Source: Nocardia aurea (GTDB lineage Bacteria; Actinomycetota; Actinomycetes; Mycobacteriales; Mycobacteriaceae). From it: 64,000 bases of DNA. A program made the position numbers and the translations under genes. Positions 1-7,931 of this stretch are shown in pieces. The notes under the pieces are model-generated. The model saw only the letters and a list, made by a program, of their open reading frames with translations. It made no database searches and was not told the origin of the DNA. The stretch's first letter is position 1. Each line of letters begins with the position of its first letter. The stretch covers positions 1 to 64,000 of the forward strand of contig NZ_QCYJ01000018.1 in NCBI RefSeq assembly GCF_003123685.1. The letters are read 5' to 3'.

Positions 1-69
1 GACATCGGGCAGTCGCTCGATGAGATCGTCGAGCAACCAGTCGAGGCTACGGGGCTTGGAGGTTGTCAC
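1..69 (-). CDS. Roadblock/LC7 domain protein (5' end only)
   Basis: Only the first 23 or so codons lie in the window; the rest is beyond the left edge. From a GTG at 67-69 (alternative GTG 73-75) the reading includes SLDWLLDDLIERLPDV, which matches the start of CvnB/roadblock proteins that follow conservon sensor kinases in actinomycetes. The start lies inside the kinase gene, about 23 bases before its stop, and is preceded by AGAAGG, so translational coupling is likely. Family knowledge: such proteins work with the kinase, a DUF742 protein and a small GTPase at the membrane. The identification rests on one short segment and on context. Confidence 0.7.
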   Translation of the reverse strand, partial: MTTSKPRSLDWLLDDLIERLPDV

Positions 70-2446
70 CGGCACCTTCTTGTCGATCGGACTGCGTGGT
101 ACGTATGTCTATCTCGACCCGATTCGTACGGCCCTGGCGGGTACCGCTCTCGATCGCCGACATCAGGTTGCGGGCCTCGTCGGCGGACCGTCGGCGCGGC
201 GAACGCGCGGACCCGGTCCGCGCGCCGGCGCTGCCCGCGGCGGCCTCCTCGGCGACGCGCTGCCGCCGGGGCAGCGCCGGTTTGTCCTGCGACGGGCGCA
301 CGGTCCATTCCGCCGTCGGGTCGAATGTCGGGACCGACTTCGCCGCGTAAGCGGGTCGCGAGAGAGCATCCTCGGCCGCGGCATCGCGCTCGTCGGACCG
401 CTCGTCGCCGATGGCGACGAGGGTATTGGGGATCAGCACGATCGCTTTGACGCCGCCGTAGTCGGATTCGGTCAGCCGCACCGAGATCCCGTGGCGCTGT
501 GACAGTTTCGCGACCACGAACAGTCCGAGCCTGGCGTCGGTCGACAACGCGGCCACGCTGAAGTCCGGCGGCTCGGTCAGCAACGCGTTGCGTTCGGCGA
601 GTTCGGCCGCCGACATGCCCAGCCCCTGATCGGCGATCTCGACGGCCACCCCCTTGCCGACCTGATTGCCCGAGATCTCGACCCGCGACTGCGGCGGCGA
701 GAAGGCGGTGGCGTTATCGGTGAGTTCGGCGATGAGATGGATGACGTCGGCCACCGCGCCGCCGATGATCCGCAGATCCGGCAGCTTTCCCGTATTGATC
801 CGGGTGTAATCCAGACTCTCCGCCACCGAACCCCGGACCACGTCGATGATGGGCACCGGATTGCGCCAGCGCCGACCGGGTTTCTCGCCGCCGAGGATGA
901 TCAGATTCTCGGCGTTGCGGCGTGAACGGGTGGCAAGGTGGTCGAGCTGGAACAGCACCTCCAGCTTCTTCGGATCCTCTTCCTCGCGTTCGGCGGTATC
1001 CAACAGGGCGAGTTGGCGGTGCACGATGACCTGGCTGCGATGGGCGATGTTCAGGAAGACCGCGTTGACACCGGAGCGGGTCTGGGATTCGGCCACGGCG
1101 GCGGCGACGGCGGAGGTGTTGGCGCGGTTGAACGCGTCGGCGATCTGGCCGATCTCGTCACCGCCGAAATCCAGCGGCGCCATCTCGACGTTGCTGTCGG
1201 TCTGCGAGCCGTCGCTGAGGGCGCGAATGGTGTTGGGCAGCTGCTCATCGGCGAGTTCGAGGGTCTGCTCGCGCAGCCGACGCATCCGTTTGATGAGCCG
1301 ATTGGTCAACCACAGCGCCGCCAGGAACGCGAGCAGGGTGAGCAGTACCACCGCGATCGCGCCGTAGAGGGAATCCTGTTCGCGCTCCTCCCCCGCCGCG
1401 ATGGCGCGGGCGTGCGCGTCGGCGCTCTGGTCCTGCCACAGTTTCAGCAGCGCGGAACGGATTTCGGTGGTGGCGTCGGTCCATTCGCCGATGCTCAGCG
1501 GCAGTTCCGCCGGAGCGGACGCGGCGGCGCGTCGGGTGGTGTTCGTGGTCGACGCGCGACCGCCGACGGGGTCGTCCGACGAGGTCGCCGTGGTGTCCGG
1601 CGCGGCGAGCACACCGCGAGCGATGAGCGCGTCGCCCATCGCGACGAGTTGCTGCCATGCCCGGCTGTCGGTGATCGCGGCGAGTTGAGCCTGCCGCTGC
1701 CCGGTCAGGATCGCGTTCGCGTAGATCAGTTCGGCGCGGGCGTCGCTGATATTGCGTGTGAAATCGGCGAATTGGATCGGGGTGATCCGGTTCGTGATCA
1801 ACGCGGTCGACCCGATGCTGAGCCCTTTCGAGATCGCCTCGGCGGCGCGCAGCATCGGGATCCCGCGCACCATGTCCACCGCGATGGCGGCATCGGGCGC
1901 GACCGTCGCGGCGATCAGGTTCCCCGACACGATGGTGTCGATGATCGCGCTGAACGCGCCGAAGACCTGCTCCGACGGCAGCGCACGCGCGTCGATCCCA
2001 CCGCGCAGCATCGGCATCGACCTGAGCAATTGATCGATACCGGACATGTCGTCGGCGAGTTCGGGCCGCACCTCGGCCGAGGTCTGGCTGTAGGTGAGCA
2101 GGTACGCCAGCGCGCTGTCGGAATTCTTTCTGGCGGTGACCAGGGTGTTGTTCGCGGATTCGTCACCGGCCAGCACCAGCATGGTCGCGGCCCGCTCGGA
2201 CTGGAACGCCTCGATCATGGCAATCGCGGGCGCGGTCGTCTCGCCCGCGAACTCCGCCCAATCCTTGGATTTACGTCCGTCCTGGATCAGGTACACCGCC
2301 GCGCCGATGCCGACGCCGAGCAGCGCGATGCTGGGGATCAGCACGATGACGAGCAACCTCGCTCGCACTCCGAGCGGTGTGCGCCGCCCTCCGCGAGCGA
2401 GCACCGCCGCCGAGAACCCCCGAAAGAACTTGCTACCGAACACCAA
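47..2446 (-). CDS. Conservon-type (CvnA-like) nitrate/nitrite-sensor histidine kinase
   Basis: 799-aa membrane sensor kinase. A first membrane segment lies at about residues 31-53 and a second at about 360-382; between them is a roughly 300-residue extracytoplasmic helical region of the NIT sensor type. A HAMP-like linker follows, then a kinase core with a phospho-acceptor-like region (NIAHRSQVIVHRQL), a DHLATRSRRN segment, an N-box (ELTDNATAFSPP) and a G-box (DQGLGM). The C-terminal tail (about 690-799) is basic, Ser/Ala-rich and probably disordered. The start codon is TTG with GTG next, so the exact start is uncertain. The next gene downstream begins inside its 3' end, giving the cvnA-cvnB order. 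The ligand cannot be read from sequence. Confidence 0.85.
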   Translation of the reverse strand: MVFGSKFFRGFSAAVLARGGRRTPLGVRARLLVIVLIPSIALLGVGIGAAVYLIQDGRKSKDWAEFAGETTAPAIAMIEAFQSERAATMLVLAGDESANNTLVTARKNSDSALAYLLTYSQTSAEVRPELADDMSGIDQLLRSMPMLRGGIDARALPSEQVFGAFSAIIDTIVSGNLIAATVAPDAAIAVDMVRGIPMLRAAEAISKGLSIGSTALITNRITPIQFADFTRNISDARAELIYANAILTGQRQAQLAAITDSRAWQQLVAMGDALIARGVLAAPDTTATSSDDPVGGRASTTNTTRRAAASAPAELPLSIGEWTDATTEIRSALLKLWQDQSADAHARAIAAGEEREQDSLYGAIAVVLLTLLAFLAALWLTNRLIKRMRRLREQTLELADEQLPNTIRALSDGSQTDSNVEMAPLDFGGDEIGQIADAFNRANTSAVAAAVAESQTRSGVNAVFLNIAHRSQVIVHRQLALLDTAEREEEDPKKLEVLFQLDHLATRSRRNAENLIILGGEKPGRRWRNPVPIIDVVRGSVAESLDYTRINTGKLPDLRIIGGAVADVIHLIAELTDNATAFSPPQSRVEISGNQVGKGVAVEIADQGLGMSAAELAERNALLTEPPDFSVAALSTDARLGLFVVAKLSQRHGISVRLTESDYGGVKAIVLIPNTLVAIGDERSDERDAAAEDALSRPAYAAKSVPTFDPTAEWTVRPSQDKPALPRRQRVAEEAAAGSAGARTGSARSPRRRSADEARNLMSAIESGTRQGRTNRVEIDIRTTQSDRQEGAGDNLQAP

Positions 2447-2535
2447 TGATCGTGCCTACTTCTGGGCGTTCCGCCCCTTTGTGACCGGTCTACCGAATCG
2501 CGAGTCGCATGTGTCTCACGTCACCTTATCCTCGA

Positions 2536-2548
2536 GTAACTGAGTTAC
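2536..2548. promoter_or_regulatory. Perfect dyad GTAAC-TGA-GTTAC upstream of the sensor kinase
   Basis: A perfect 5+3+5 palindrome about 90 bases before the kinase start. The same arms recur at 4334-4346 upstream of the lipase, with shared flanks (AGTAAC-N3-GTTACGC). Probably an operator for a dimeric repressor; the cognate protein is unknown. Confidence 0.45.
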
Positions 2549-2654
2549 GCAGAGAAATTCCGATAACTGGACAATCGCCGCGCGGCCGGCACGGGCGATC
2601 GGCACTACACCGCCGCGGGCACATCCACGGCGGTTCCCCGAATACGGGCCAGGT

Positions 2655-2822
2655 TCAGCGTTGGCGCCAGCTCAGCGGACCCGGTAGGTCGACGCTGTTC
2701 TTCTTGGTGCGCGAGTTCCACGACCACGGACCGATCTTTACTCCCCACGAGGACAGGCCCGACTGGGTGAAATTGAACTTCAGCGGTCCGAAGGATTTGC
2801 GCTGACGGAATCTGATGGGCAT
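2655..2822 (-). CDS. DUF4236-like 55-aa basic mini-protein
   Basis: A 55-residue protein starting MPIRFRQRKSFGPLKFNF and ending SWRQR. The start is well supported: ATG preceded by GGGAGG at normal spacing. The pattern of arginine and aromatic residues around a small Phe-Asn-Phe beta core, then Ser-Gly and a Val-Lys-Ile-Gly-Pro turn, matches the short DUF4236-type proteins of actinomycetes, whose function is not known. It is rich in Arg, Lys and Trp, with no signal peptide or membrane segment. It sits between the kinase and the lipase on the same strand, 73 bases from the lipase stop, so it could be cotranscribed with the lipase. The family assignment is by pattern and moderately sure; that it is a gene is likely. 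Confidence 0.7.
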   Translation of the reverse strand: MPIRFRQRKSFGPLKFNFTQSGLSSWGVKIGPWSWNSRTKKNSVDLPGPLSWRQR

Positions 2823-2895
2823 ACGGCCTCCCTGACTTGTCCCCAGGGTAGCCGATCGAGGTTGGCTCCCAAGGGTTTCGCCGCATCCGTCACAC

Positions 2896-4230
2896 TCAGT
2901 CGATGGCGCATCCCGCGATGGGCTTGTCGGCGAGGCGGTCGAGCAGATAGGTGATCGCGTTGTCCGGGCCGAAACCGTCGATGATCTCGGGACCGAAATG
3001 CGCGGGAATGGTCGCGCCGGGCAGGATCGGCGGCAGATCGTTGGTACGGAAGGTGACGGTGGCGCCGAGGCCGCACCAGTCCTCGGCGAGGCGGCGCGCC
3101 TGGTTGTAGGGCACGGTGTCGTCGTTGAGGCCGCTGGTGATCAGCACCGGCGCCGCGGGACGCAGGCCGCCGACCCGCAATTCGGCCAGGGCGCGGTCGG
3201 CTTCGGGCATCGTCGCCAGATGTTCGGTGAGCGGACGGCCATCGACGGTGAGCGAACGGGTCTGGAAGAAAGGATGTTTCGTGATCACGTCACCGATGCA
3301 TTCCTCGCTGAGTTCATCGAGCAGCGCGAGTCCGGCGGGACTGGTGACCCGGTCGACGGCCGCGCGCAGTTCCGGATAGCGGGCGAGCATCCCGTTGATG
3401 GCGAATCCGACGACGCCGCCGATCAGTGCGCCGTCGATCTTCTCCAGGATCGCGGACAGGTCCGCGACGGGTCCGCCCGCCCAGGTGCCTTTCAGATTCA
3501 GTTCGGGGGCGTAGTCCGGCGCCGATTCGCTCGCCGCGGCCGTCGCACCGCCACCCTGGGAGTATCCCCAGAGCACCACCGGGGTGTCGGGACCGGTTCC
3601 CGCGAGCCGGTTGGCGGCGCGCGCCGCGTCGAGCACCGCGTGCGCACCCTCGATCCGGTTGGCGAAAGTATGGATTCCCGGCGTGCCGAGCCCGACGTAG
3701 TCGACGACGACGACGCGTGCGCCGAGTCCACTCCACACCGCCGACGAGGGCAGTTCCTGGTTGGCCGATATCCCCGGCGACGGGTCGGTGAACAGGGTCA
3801 GTCCCGTGGAGAACGCGACCGACATCGCACAGCGGTCGGCCTGGCCGGAGACGCCGGGGGCGATCACGACGGTCGGACGCTCGCCCGCCCCGAGCCACGG
3901 TCCGGTGGCCTCGATGTAGGTGCCGGTGACCGCGACAGGGGAACCGTCCTGTAGCCGCGTGGTGTACATGAGGTGCTGAGCCTTACCGGGCCAACCCCTT
4001 TCGGTCGGCACGGTGGCGAACAAGGTCATCGGCTGGGTCCTGACGACACTGCCCGGCTCGGCGGGAAGGTGCGCGGGCGGGGTGTAGAACGCGCTCATCG
4101 GAGTCGCTTGCGCCTCCTTCGCGCCGACTCCGACACCGATCCCCACCGCCGCACACGCGACGGCGATCGCCACGGCGAGCCTTCCTGCCTGTCGCCGCAA
4201 CCGTCCGCCTCGCCAACTCTGCCGATACAT
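2896..4230 (-). CDS. Secreted lipase (LIP/triacylglycerol lipase family)
   Basis: 444-aa exported alpha/beta hydrolase. An Arg-rich N terminus and a hydrophobic stretch (LAVAIAVACAAVGIGVGVGA) ending at AQA form a Sec signal peptide. The nucleophile elbow is GYSQGG (about residue 215), the acid is probably the Asp in GLNDDTVPY, and the catalytic His is in PAHFGPEI near the C terminus. Order and length fit the actinobacterial secretory LIP family (PF03583 type), which hydrolyses acyl esters outside the cell. I chose the ATG at 4230 because GAGAGG lies just upstream; a GTG at 4254 would add eight residues and has no ribosome site. The palindrome at 4334-4346 is a candidate control site. Substrate not determinable. 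Confidence 0.88.
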   Translation of the reverse strand: MYRQSWRGGRLRRQAGRLAVAIAVACAAVGIGVGVGAKEAQATPMSAFYTPPAHLPAEPGSVVRTQPMTLFATVPTERGWPGKAQHLMYTTRLQDGSPVAVTGTYIEATGPWLGAGERPTVVIAPGVSGQADRCAMSVAFSTGLTLFTDPSPGISANQELPSSAVWSGLGARVVVVDYVGLGTPGIHTFANRIEGAHAVLDAARAANRLAGTGPDTPVVLWGYSQGGGATAAASESAPDYAPELNLKGTWAGGPVADLSAILEKIDGALIGGVVGFAINGMLARYPELRAAVDRVTSPAGLALLDELSEECIGDVITKHPFFQTRSLTVDGRPLTEHLATMPEADRALAELRVGGLRPAAPVLITSGLNDDTVPYNQARRLAEDWCGLGATVTFRTNDLPPILPGATIPAHFGPEIIDGFGPDNAITYLLDRLADKPIAGCAID

Positions 4231-4333
4231 CCGCGCCCTCTCGATGAGCCCCACCCCGGCGCCGTCGCCGGACTACTACTTCGCACACGCCTCGACCACT
4301 CGTGGGGCCGGTCACAGCGATGCCTTCGGGACA

Positions 4334-4346
4334 GTAACAGTGTTAC
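4334..4346. promoter_or_regulatory. Perfect dyad GTAAC-AGT-GTTAC between lipase and aldo/keto reductase
   Basis: Second copy of the 13-base palindrome found at 2536-2548, here in the divergent intergenic region, about 104 bases before the lipase start and 133 before the reductase. It could serve either or both genes. Confidence 0.45.
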
Positions 4347-4478
4347 GCCTTATTTGAAACCCGCTGGTGTCATAATTTTTCACGACGACCACGGCACCGA
4401 GCGAACGAACCAGGTACTGCCGGTACCCGGTCGGCCGGTCACTCCACGAAGTCCTGCCGCCCGCTTAGGGTCGGAAGC

Positions 4479-5363
4479 ATGACTATTCCGAATCTCACCC
4501 TGAACAACGGCGTCACGATGCCCGCCATCGGGTTCGGCGTCTACCAGACCCCGCCCGCGGAGACCATCGCCGCGGTCGACACGGCGCTGACCACCGGGTA
4601 CCGGCATATCGACACGGCGGCGGCGTACGGCAACGAACGGGAGGTCGGCGAAGCGGTCCGCCGCTCCGGGCTCGACCGCGACGACATCTTCCTGGAGACC
4701 AAGATCTGGATCTCCGACTTCGGCTACGACGAGACCCTGCGCGGATTCGACAAGGGCGCGGGCAAATTGGGGGTCGACCGGATCGACCTGCTGATCCTGC
4801 ACCAGGCCCTGCCCGATGAATTCGAGCTGACCATCCAGGCGTACAGGGCGCTGGAGAAGCTCTACGCCGACGGCAAGGTCCGCGCGATCGGCGTCTCCAA
4901 TTTCATGCCCGACCACCTCACCCGACTACTCGCGGAGACCGAGATCGTGCCCGCGGTCAATCAGATCGAGGTGCACCCCTACTTCCGCCAGTCCGAACTG
5001 CTCGCCGTCGACAGCGAGCACGGCATCCTCAACCAGGCCTGGTCCCCGATCGGCGGCATCACCTTCTATCGCGACGGCTCGAAGGGCTCGACCCTGAAGG
5101 ACCCGGTGATCGGCGAGATCGCCGCCGCGCACGGCAAGTCGCCCGCGCAGGTGATGCTGCGCTGGCACACCCAGCAGGGCAGGCAGGCGATTCCGAAGTC
5201 GGTGACGCCCTCGCGCATCGCGGAGAATTTCGACATATTCGACTTCGAACTGAGCGCCGAACAGCTGTCCGCGATCGACGCTCTCGACACCGGCGTCCGC
5301 GGCGGCCCCGAACCCGAGGCCATCACCCGCGCGCGATTCGGCATGCCGATCCCGGAGGCCTGA
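4479..5363 (+). CDS. Aldo/keto reductase (2,5-diketo-gluconate reductase-like)
   Basis: 294-aa soluble NADPH-dependent carbonyl reductase with a TIM barrel. The AKR tetrad is visible: Asp and Tyr in GYRHIDTAAAYGNE, Lys in LETKIW and His in LILHQALPDEF. The usual 'HWP' after the His is replaced by HQALPDEF, so the active-site loop differs from classical DkgA proteins. The cofactor-binding end (AIPKSVTPSRIAEN) is normal. The ATG gives the conserved N terminus (IPNLTLNNGVTMPAIGFG). The gene stands alone between the lipase promoter region and the CitE-like gene. It is probably a detoxifying or general aldehyde/ketone reductase; the natural substrate is unknown. Confidence 0.9.
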   Translation: MTIPNLTLNNGVTMPAIGFGVYQTPPAETIAAVDTALTTGYRHIDTAAAYGNEREVGEAVRRSGLDRDDIFLETKIWISDFGYDETLRGFDKGAGKLGVDRIDLLILHQALPDEFELTIQAYRALEKLYADGKVRAIGVSNFMPDHLTRLLAETEIVPAVNQIEVHPYFRQSELLAVDSEHGILNQAWSPIGGITFYRDGSKGSTLKDPVIGEIAAAHGKSPAQVMLRWHTQQGRQAIPKSVTPSRIAENFDIFDFELSAEQLSAIDALDTGVRGGPEPEAITRARFGMPIPEA

Positions 5364-5370
5364 CGGCCTC
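5355..5370 (+). terminator. Possible hairpin at the end of the aldo/keto reductase gene
   Basis: GAGGCC-TGAC-GGCCTC, a perfect 6-bp stem with a 4-base loop containing the TGA stop, followed by an A/T-rich run. It may act as a weak terminator before the promoter at about 5390. Confidence 0.35.
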
Positions 5371-5372
5371 AA

Positions 5373-5401
5373 AATATTATAAGCAATCTGATATATTGAC
5401 G
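5373..5401 (+). promoter_or_regulatory. A/T-rich promoter/operator of the first CitE-like gene
   Basis: Contains CTGATATAT at 5388-5396, identical to one arm of the palindrome at 7886-7910. The opposite arm (around 5374-5383) is degenerate. Likely bound by the same regulator, probably the GntR protein at 6997-7704. Confidence 0.45.
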
Positions 5402-5433
5402 CCGTCGATTTTCGTCGAAGGGAAGTACCAGCA

Positions 5434-6393
5434 GTGACGACACGCCCCACCCGACCCCGCCGCACGACTCTGGCCGTACCGGGATCCAGCCAGAAGATGA
5501 TCGACAAAGCGCGCGATCTCGGCGCCGATTCGCTGTTCCTCGACCTGGAGGACGCGTGCGCGCCCGCGGCGAAGGCGGACGGGCGCAAGATCATCGCGAG
5601 TTCCCTCAACGAGGGCGGATTCGGCGACAAGACCCGCACGGTCCGGGTCAACGACTGGACGACACCGTGGACCTACGCCGACGTGATCGAGGTCGTCGGC
5701 AACGCGGGCGCGAATCTGGACTGCCTGATGCTGCCCAAGACGCGCGGCGCCTCCGATGTCGTCGCGCTGGATCTGCTGCTCACCCAGGTCGAGAAGGCCG
5801 AGGGGCTCGAGGTCGGGCGGATCGGCCTGGAGATCCAGATCGAGAACGCGCAGGGCCTGCTCGCGCTGGAGGCCATCGCGACCGCGAGCCCGCGCATCGA
5901 GACCATCGTCTTCGGCCCGGCCGATTTCATGGCCTCGATCCAGATGAAGACGCTCGTCGTCGGGGAGCAGCCGCCCGGATACGACGTCGGCGACGCCTAC
6001 CACCACATCCTGATGAGCATTCTGATGGTGGCTCGCGCCCACGATCTGCAAGCCATCGACGGCCCGTACCTCGCCATCAAGGATCTCGACGGTCTGCGCC
6101 GCGTCGCCCAGCGTTCGGCCGCACTGGGTTTCGACGGGAAATGGGCGCTGCACCCGACTCAGATCGACGTGCTCAACGAGATCTACAGTCCGCGCCAGGG
6201 CGATTACGACCACGCCGAGAACATCCTCGACGCCTACGCCTGGCACACCTCGGGCGCGGGCGGGCATCGCGGCGCGGCCATGCTCGGCGACGAGATGATC
6301 GACGAGGCATCGCGCAAGATGGCGCTGGTGGTCTCGGCGAAGGGCAGGGCGGCGGGGATGTCGCGCACCGACGTCTGGAAACCCGCCGAATGA
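5434..6393 (+). CDS. CitE-like HpcH/HpaI-family acyl-CoA lyase (first copy)
   Basis: 319-aa TIM-barrel protein of the citrate lyase beta/malyl-CoA lyase superfamily, which makes or breaks C-C bonds next to a CoA thioester with Mg2+. Visible are the phosphate/CoA end (RTTLAVPGSSQKMI), DSLFLDLEDACAP, the metal-ligand Glu in LEIQIENAQGL and the ligand Asp in IVFGPADFMAS. Start is GTG, chosen to give the conserved N terminus. It opens the operon and ends 22 bases before a flavin reductase gene. A second family member lies at 10547-11446. With the monooxygenase and CoA-transferase between them, a role in beta-hydroxyacyl-CoA cleavage during catabolism is inferred. The substrate is not known. Confidence 0.85.
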   Translation: MTTRPTRPRRTTLAVPGSSQKMIDKARDLGADSLFLDLEDACAPAAKADGRKIIASSLNEGGFGDKTRTVRVNDWTTPWTYADVIEVVGNAGANLDCLMLPKTRGASDVVALDLLLTQVEKAEGLEVGRIGLEIQIENAQGLLALEAIATASPRIETIVFGPADFMASIQMKTLVVGEQPPGYDVGDAYHHILMSILMVARAHDLQAIDGPYLAIKDLDGLRRVAQRSAALGFDGKWALHPTQIDVLNEIYSPRQGDYDHAENILDAYAWHTSGAGGHRGAAMLGDEMIDEASRKMALVVSAKGRAAGMSRTDVWKPAE

Positions 6394-6415
6394 GCGCGAA
6401 CGCCCGGAGCCGACG

Positions 6416-6991
6416 ATGACCACCCCGCCCAGCGGGTCCGCCGGCCGCCACCGCGCGGCCGAAAGCACCGTCCACGAGGAAGTTTCGGCGGAGCGGTTCC
6501 GGTCCGCCTTCCGCGGCCACCCCGGCGGTGTTTCGGTGATCACCGCCGACGCGGGCGCCGGGCCGGTCGCGTTGACGGCGACCTCGGTCGCGTCGGTCAG
6601 CGTCGAGCCGCCCGCGCTGACGTTCTCGGTCTCCGAACAGTCCTCCAGCGCGCCCACTCTGCGCGAGGCCGACACCGTCGTGGTGCATCTACTCGCCGCC
6701 GACCAACTCGATCTCGCCGAACTGGGGGCGACCAGCGGAATCGACCGATTCGCCGATACCTCGATCTGGCGGCGACTGCCCACCGGTGAACCGTATTTCC
6801 CCGCCGCGCGCACCTGGATGCGCGGGCGGATCACCGCACGGCTGGATGTCGGCGACCCGCGCAGTTCGAGCGTGCTCGTCGTCGAGGCGCTGGAGATCTC
6901 GGGCGACGACGACCGGGGCGAGGCCGCCGCGCTCGTGTATCACGATCGGGTGTGGCACCGGCTCGGAGCGCATTCCCGGATCGCGGGGTAG
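6416..6991 (+). CDS. Flavin reductase (NAD(P)H:FMN oxidoreductase, HpaC/DszD type)
   Basis: 191-aa protein with the FMN-reductase split beta-barrel signature: RSAFRGHPGGVSVITAD at the N-terminal core, ALTATSVASVSVEPPALTFSV as the flavin-binding strand-turn-strand, and a central FADTSIWRRL segment. Such reductases supply reduced flavin to two-component monooxygenases. The partner is almost certainly the NtaA/DszA-type monooxygenase at 7932, though that gene is in a separate rightward unit. It follows the CitE-like gene by 22 bases and converges on the GntR gene, with only 5 bases between the stops. Confidence 0.85.
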   Translation: MTTPPSGSAGRHRAAESTVHEEVSAERFRSAFRGHPGGVSVITADAGAGPVALTATSVASVSVEPPALTFSVSEQSSSAPTLREADTVVVHLLAADQLDLAELGATSGIDRFADTSIWRRLPTGEPYFPAARTWMRGRITARLDVGDPRSSSVLVVEALEISGDDDRGEAAALVYHDRVWHRLGAHSRIAG

Positions 6992-6996
6992 GGCGG

Positions 6997-7704
6997 CTAC
7001 CCGGACGGGGCGCCGAGTTCGGTGTCGGCCAGACGCGCGCTCAGCAGTTCGGCGGCGGCGCGGAAATGTTCCTCGGTGACGGTGCGCGCGGCGACCGAAT
7101 CGCCTTTCGCGAGTGCGGAGACGAGCAGTTCGTGGTCCTCCACCGAACACGGCACCTGTTCGGGGAACAGTTCGAAGAAACGCCTCGGCACCATCCGTCC
7201 GGCGTCACCGAGCATCCCCTGCAATCGCGTCGAACCGCAGGCCCGGTTGATCTCGCGATGGAACAGCCAGTTCAGGGTCGCGACATCCTCGCCCGCCTGC
7301 GCGGCGATGCGGATCTCGCGATGGAGTTCGCGCACCCGCAGCAGCTGACGCGGCGTGATCTTCTGCGCCGCCCACTGCGCGGCCACACCCGACAGCGCGG
7401 CCATCAGGGTGAAGTTCTCCAGCGTCGATTCGGCCGACACCCCGATCACGATGATGCCGCTGCGCTGCGCGACCCGCACCAGACCCTCCTGCGCCAGCAC
7501 GAGACACGCCTCGCGCACGGGCGTACGGCTGGTGCCGAATTCGGCGGCGGTGGCGTCGAGATCGATGCGGGAGTCGCGGGCGAGTTCGCCCGCGAGGATG
7601 CGTTCGCGCAGGACGTCGGCGAGACGTTCGCGTTCGGTGCGTTTACCGCCCGCCTTGTCGTCGACCTCACCGACCGGCCACGGACCGCGCTCGGGGGCCG
7701 TCAT
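6997..7704 (-). CDS. GntR-family regulator (FadR/FCD subfamily)
   Basis: 235-aa repressor. A winged helix spans about residues 25-90, with recognition-helix region EFGTSRTPVREACLVLAQEGLV, followed by an all-helical FCD ligand domain with metal-binding-type histidines (HREIR, HREINRACG, EDHELLVSAL, EEHFRAAAE). I chose the ATG at 7704, which gives the usual family length; a GTG at 7839 would add 45 residues of low-complexity Arg/Gly and is probably upstream sequence. It is divergent from the monooxygenase operon, and the 25-bp palindrome at 7886-7910 lies between them, which strongly suggests it controls that operon and itself. The effector is probably a catabolic acid or acyl-CoA. Confidence 0.85.
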   Translation of the reverse strand: MTAPERGPWPVGEVDDKAGGKRTERERLADVLRERILAGELARDSRIDLDATAAEFGTSRTPVREACLVLAQEGLVRVAQRSGIIVIGVSAESTLENFTLMAALSGVAAQWAAQKITPRQLLRVRELHREIRIAAQAGEDVATLNWLFHREINRACGSTRLQGMLGDAGRMVPRRFFELFPEQVPCSVEDHELLVSALAKGDSVAARTVTEEHFRAAAELLSARLADTELGAPSG

Positions 7705-7860
7705 CGACCGCACCGGCCCGGGTATCGCACGACCGCGCTCGCGCGCGAAGGATCCGGCGACGCGTCGACCCGGGAGAACTCCATCGGGCCATTCTCGCGC
7801 ACCGCGTCCCGGCGTCGGCAGACACCCGTCTTCGCTCACCTCCCGGCATCGTGGTCGAGC

Positions 7861-7910
7861 TTGACAACGGCGCTCGACCTCTTAAATATATCAGTCATAT
7901 TCTGATATAT
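7861..7910 (+). promoter_or_regulatory. Promoter with overlapping 25-bp GntR-type palindrome
   Basis: TTGACA at 7861-7866 and a TAAATA/AAATAT -10 at 16-17 bases form a good sigma-70-like promoter. The -10 runs into ATATATCAG-N7-CTGATATAT (7886-7910), a perfect 9+9 inverted repeat in an otherwise GC-rich region. A repressor there would block RNA polymerase. The monooxygenase start is 22 bases downstream, with GAGAGGG as ribosome site. Confidence 0.7.
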
Positions 7911-7931
7911 CTTCCGACGAGAGGGCTCCCG

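Noticed and set aside
938..2449. Long rightward reading frame opposite the sensor kinase
   Set aside because: It is the antisense of a clearly coding, domain-bearing gene; GC-rich third positions create such frames.
2605..2886. 93-aa leftward frame covering the DUF4236-like gene
   Set aside because: Different frame from the 55-aa protein, which has the ribosome site and a family-like sequence.
5377..6834. Long leftward frame opposite the first CitE-like gene and the flavin reductase
   Set aside because: Arg/Ser/Gly-rich with no domain; the rightward genes carry full family motifs.
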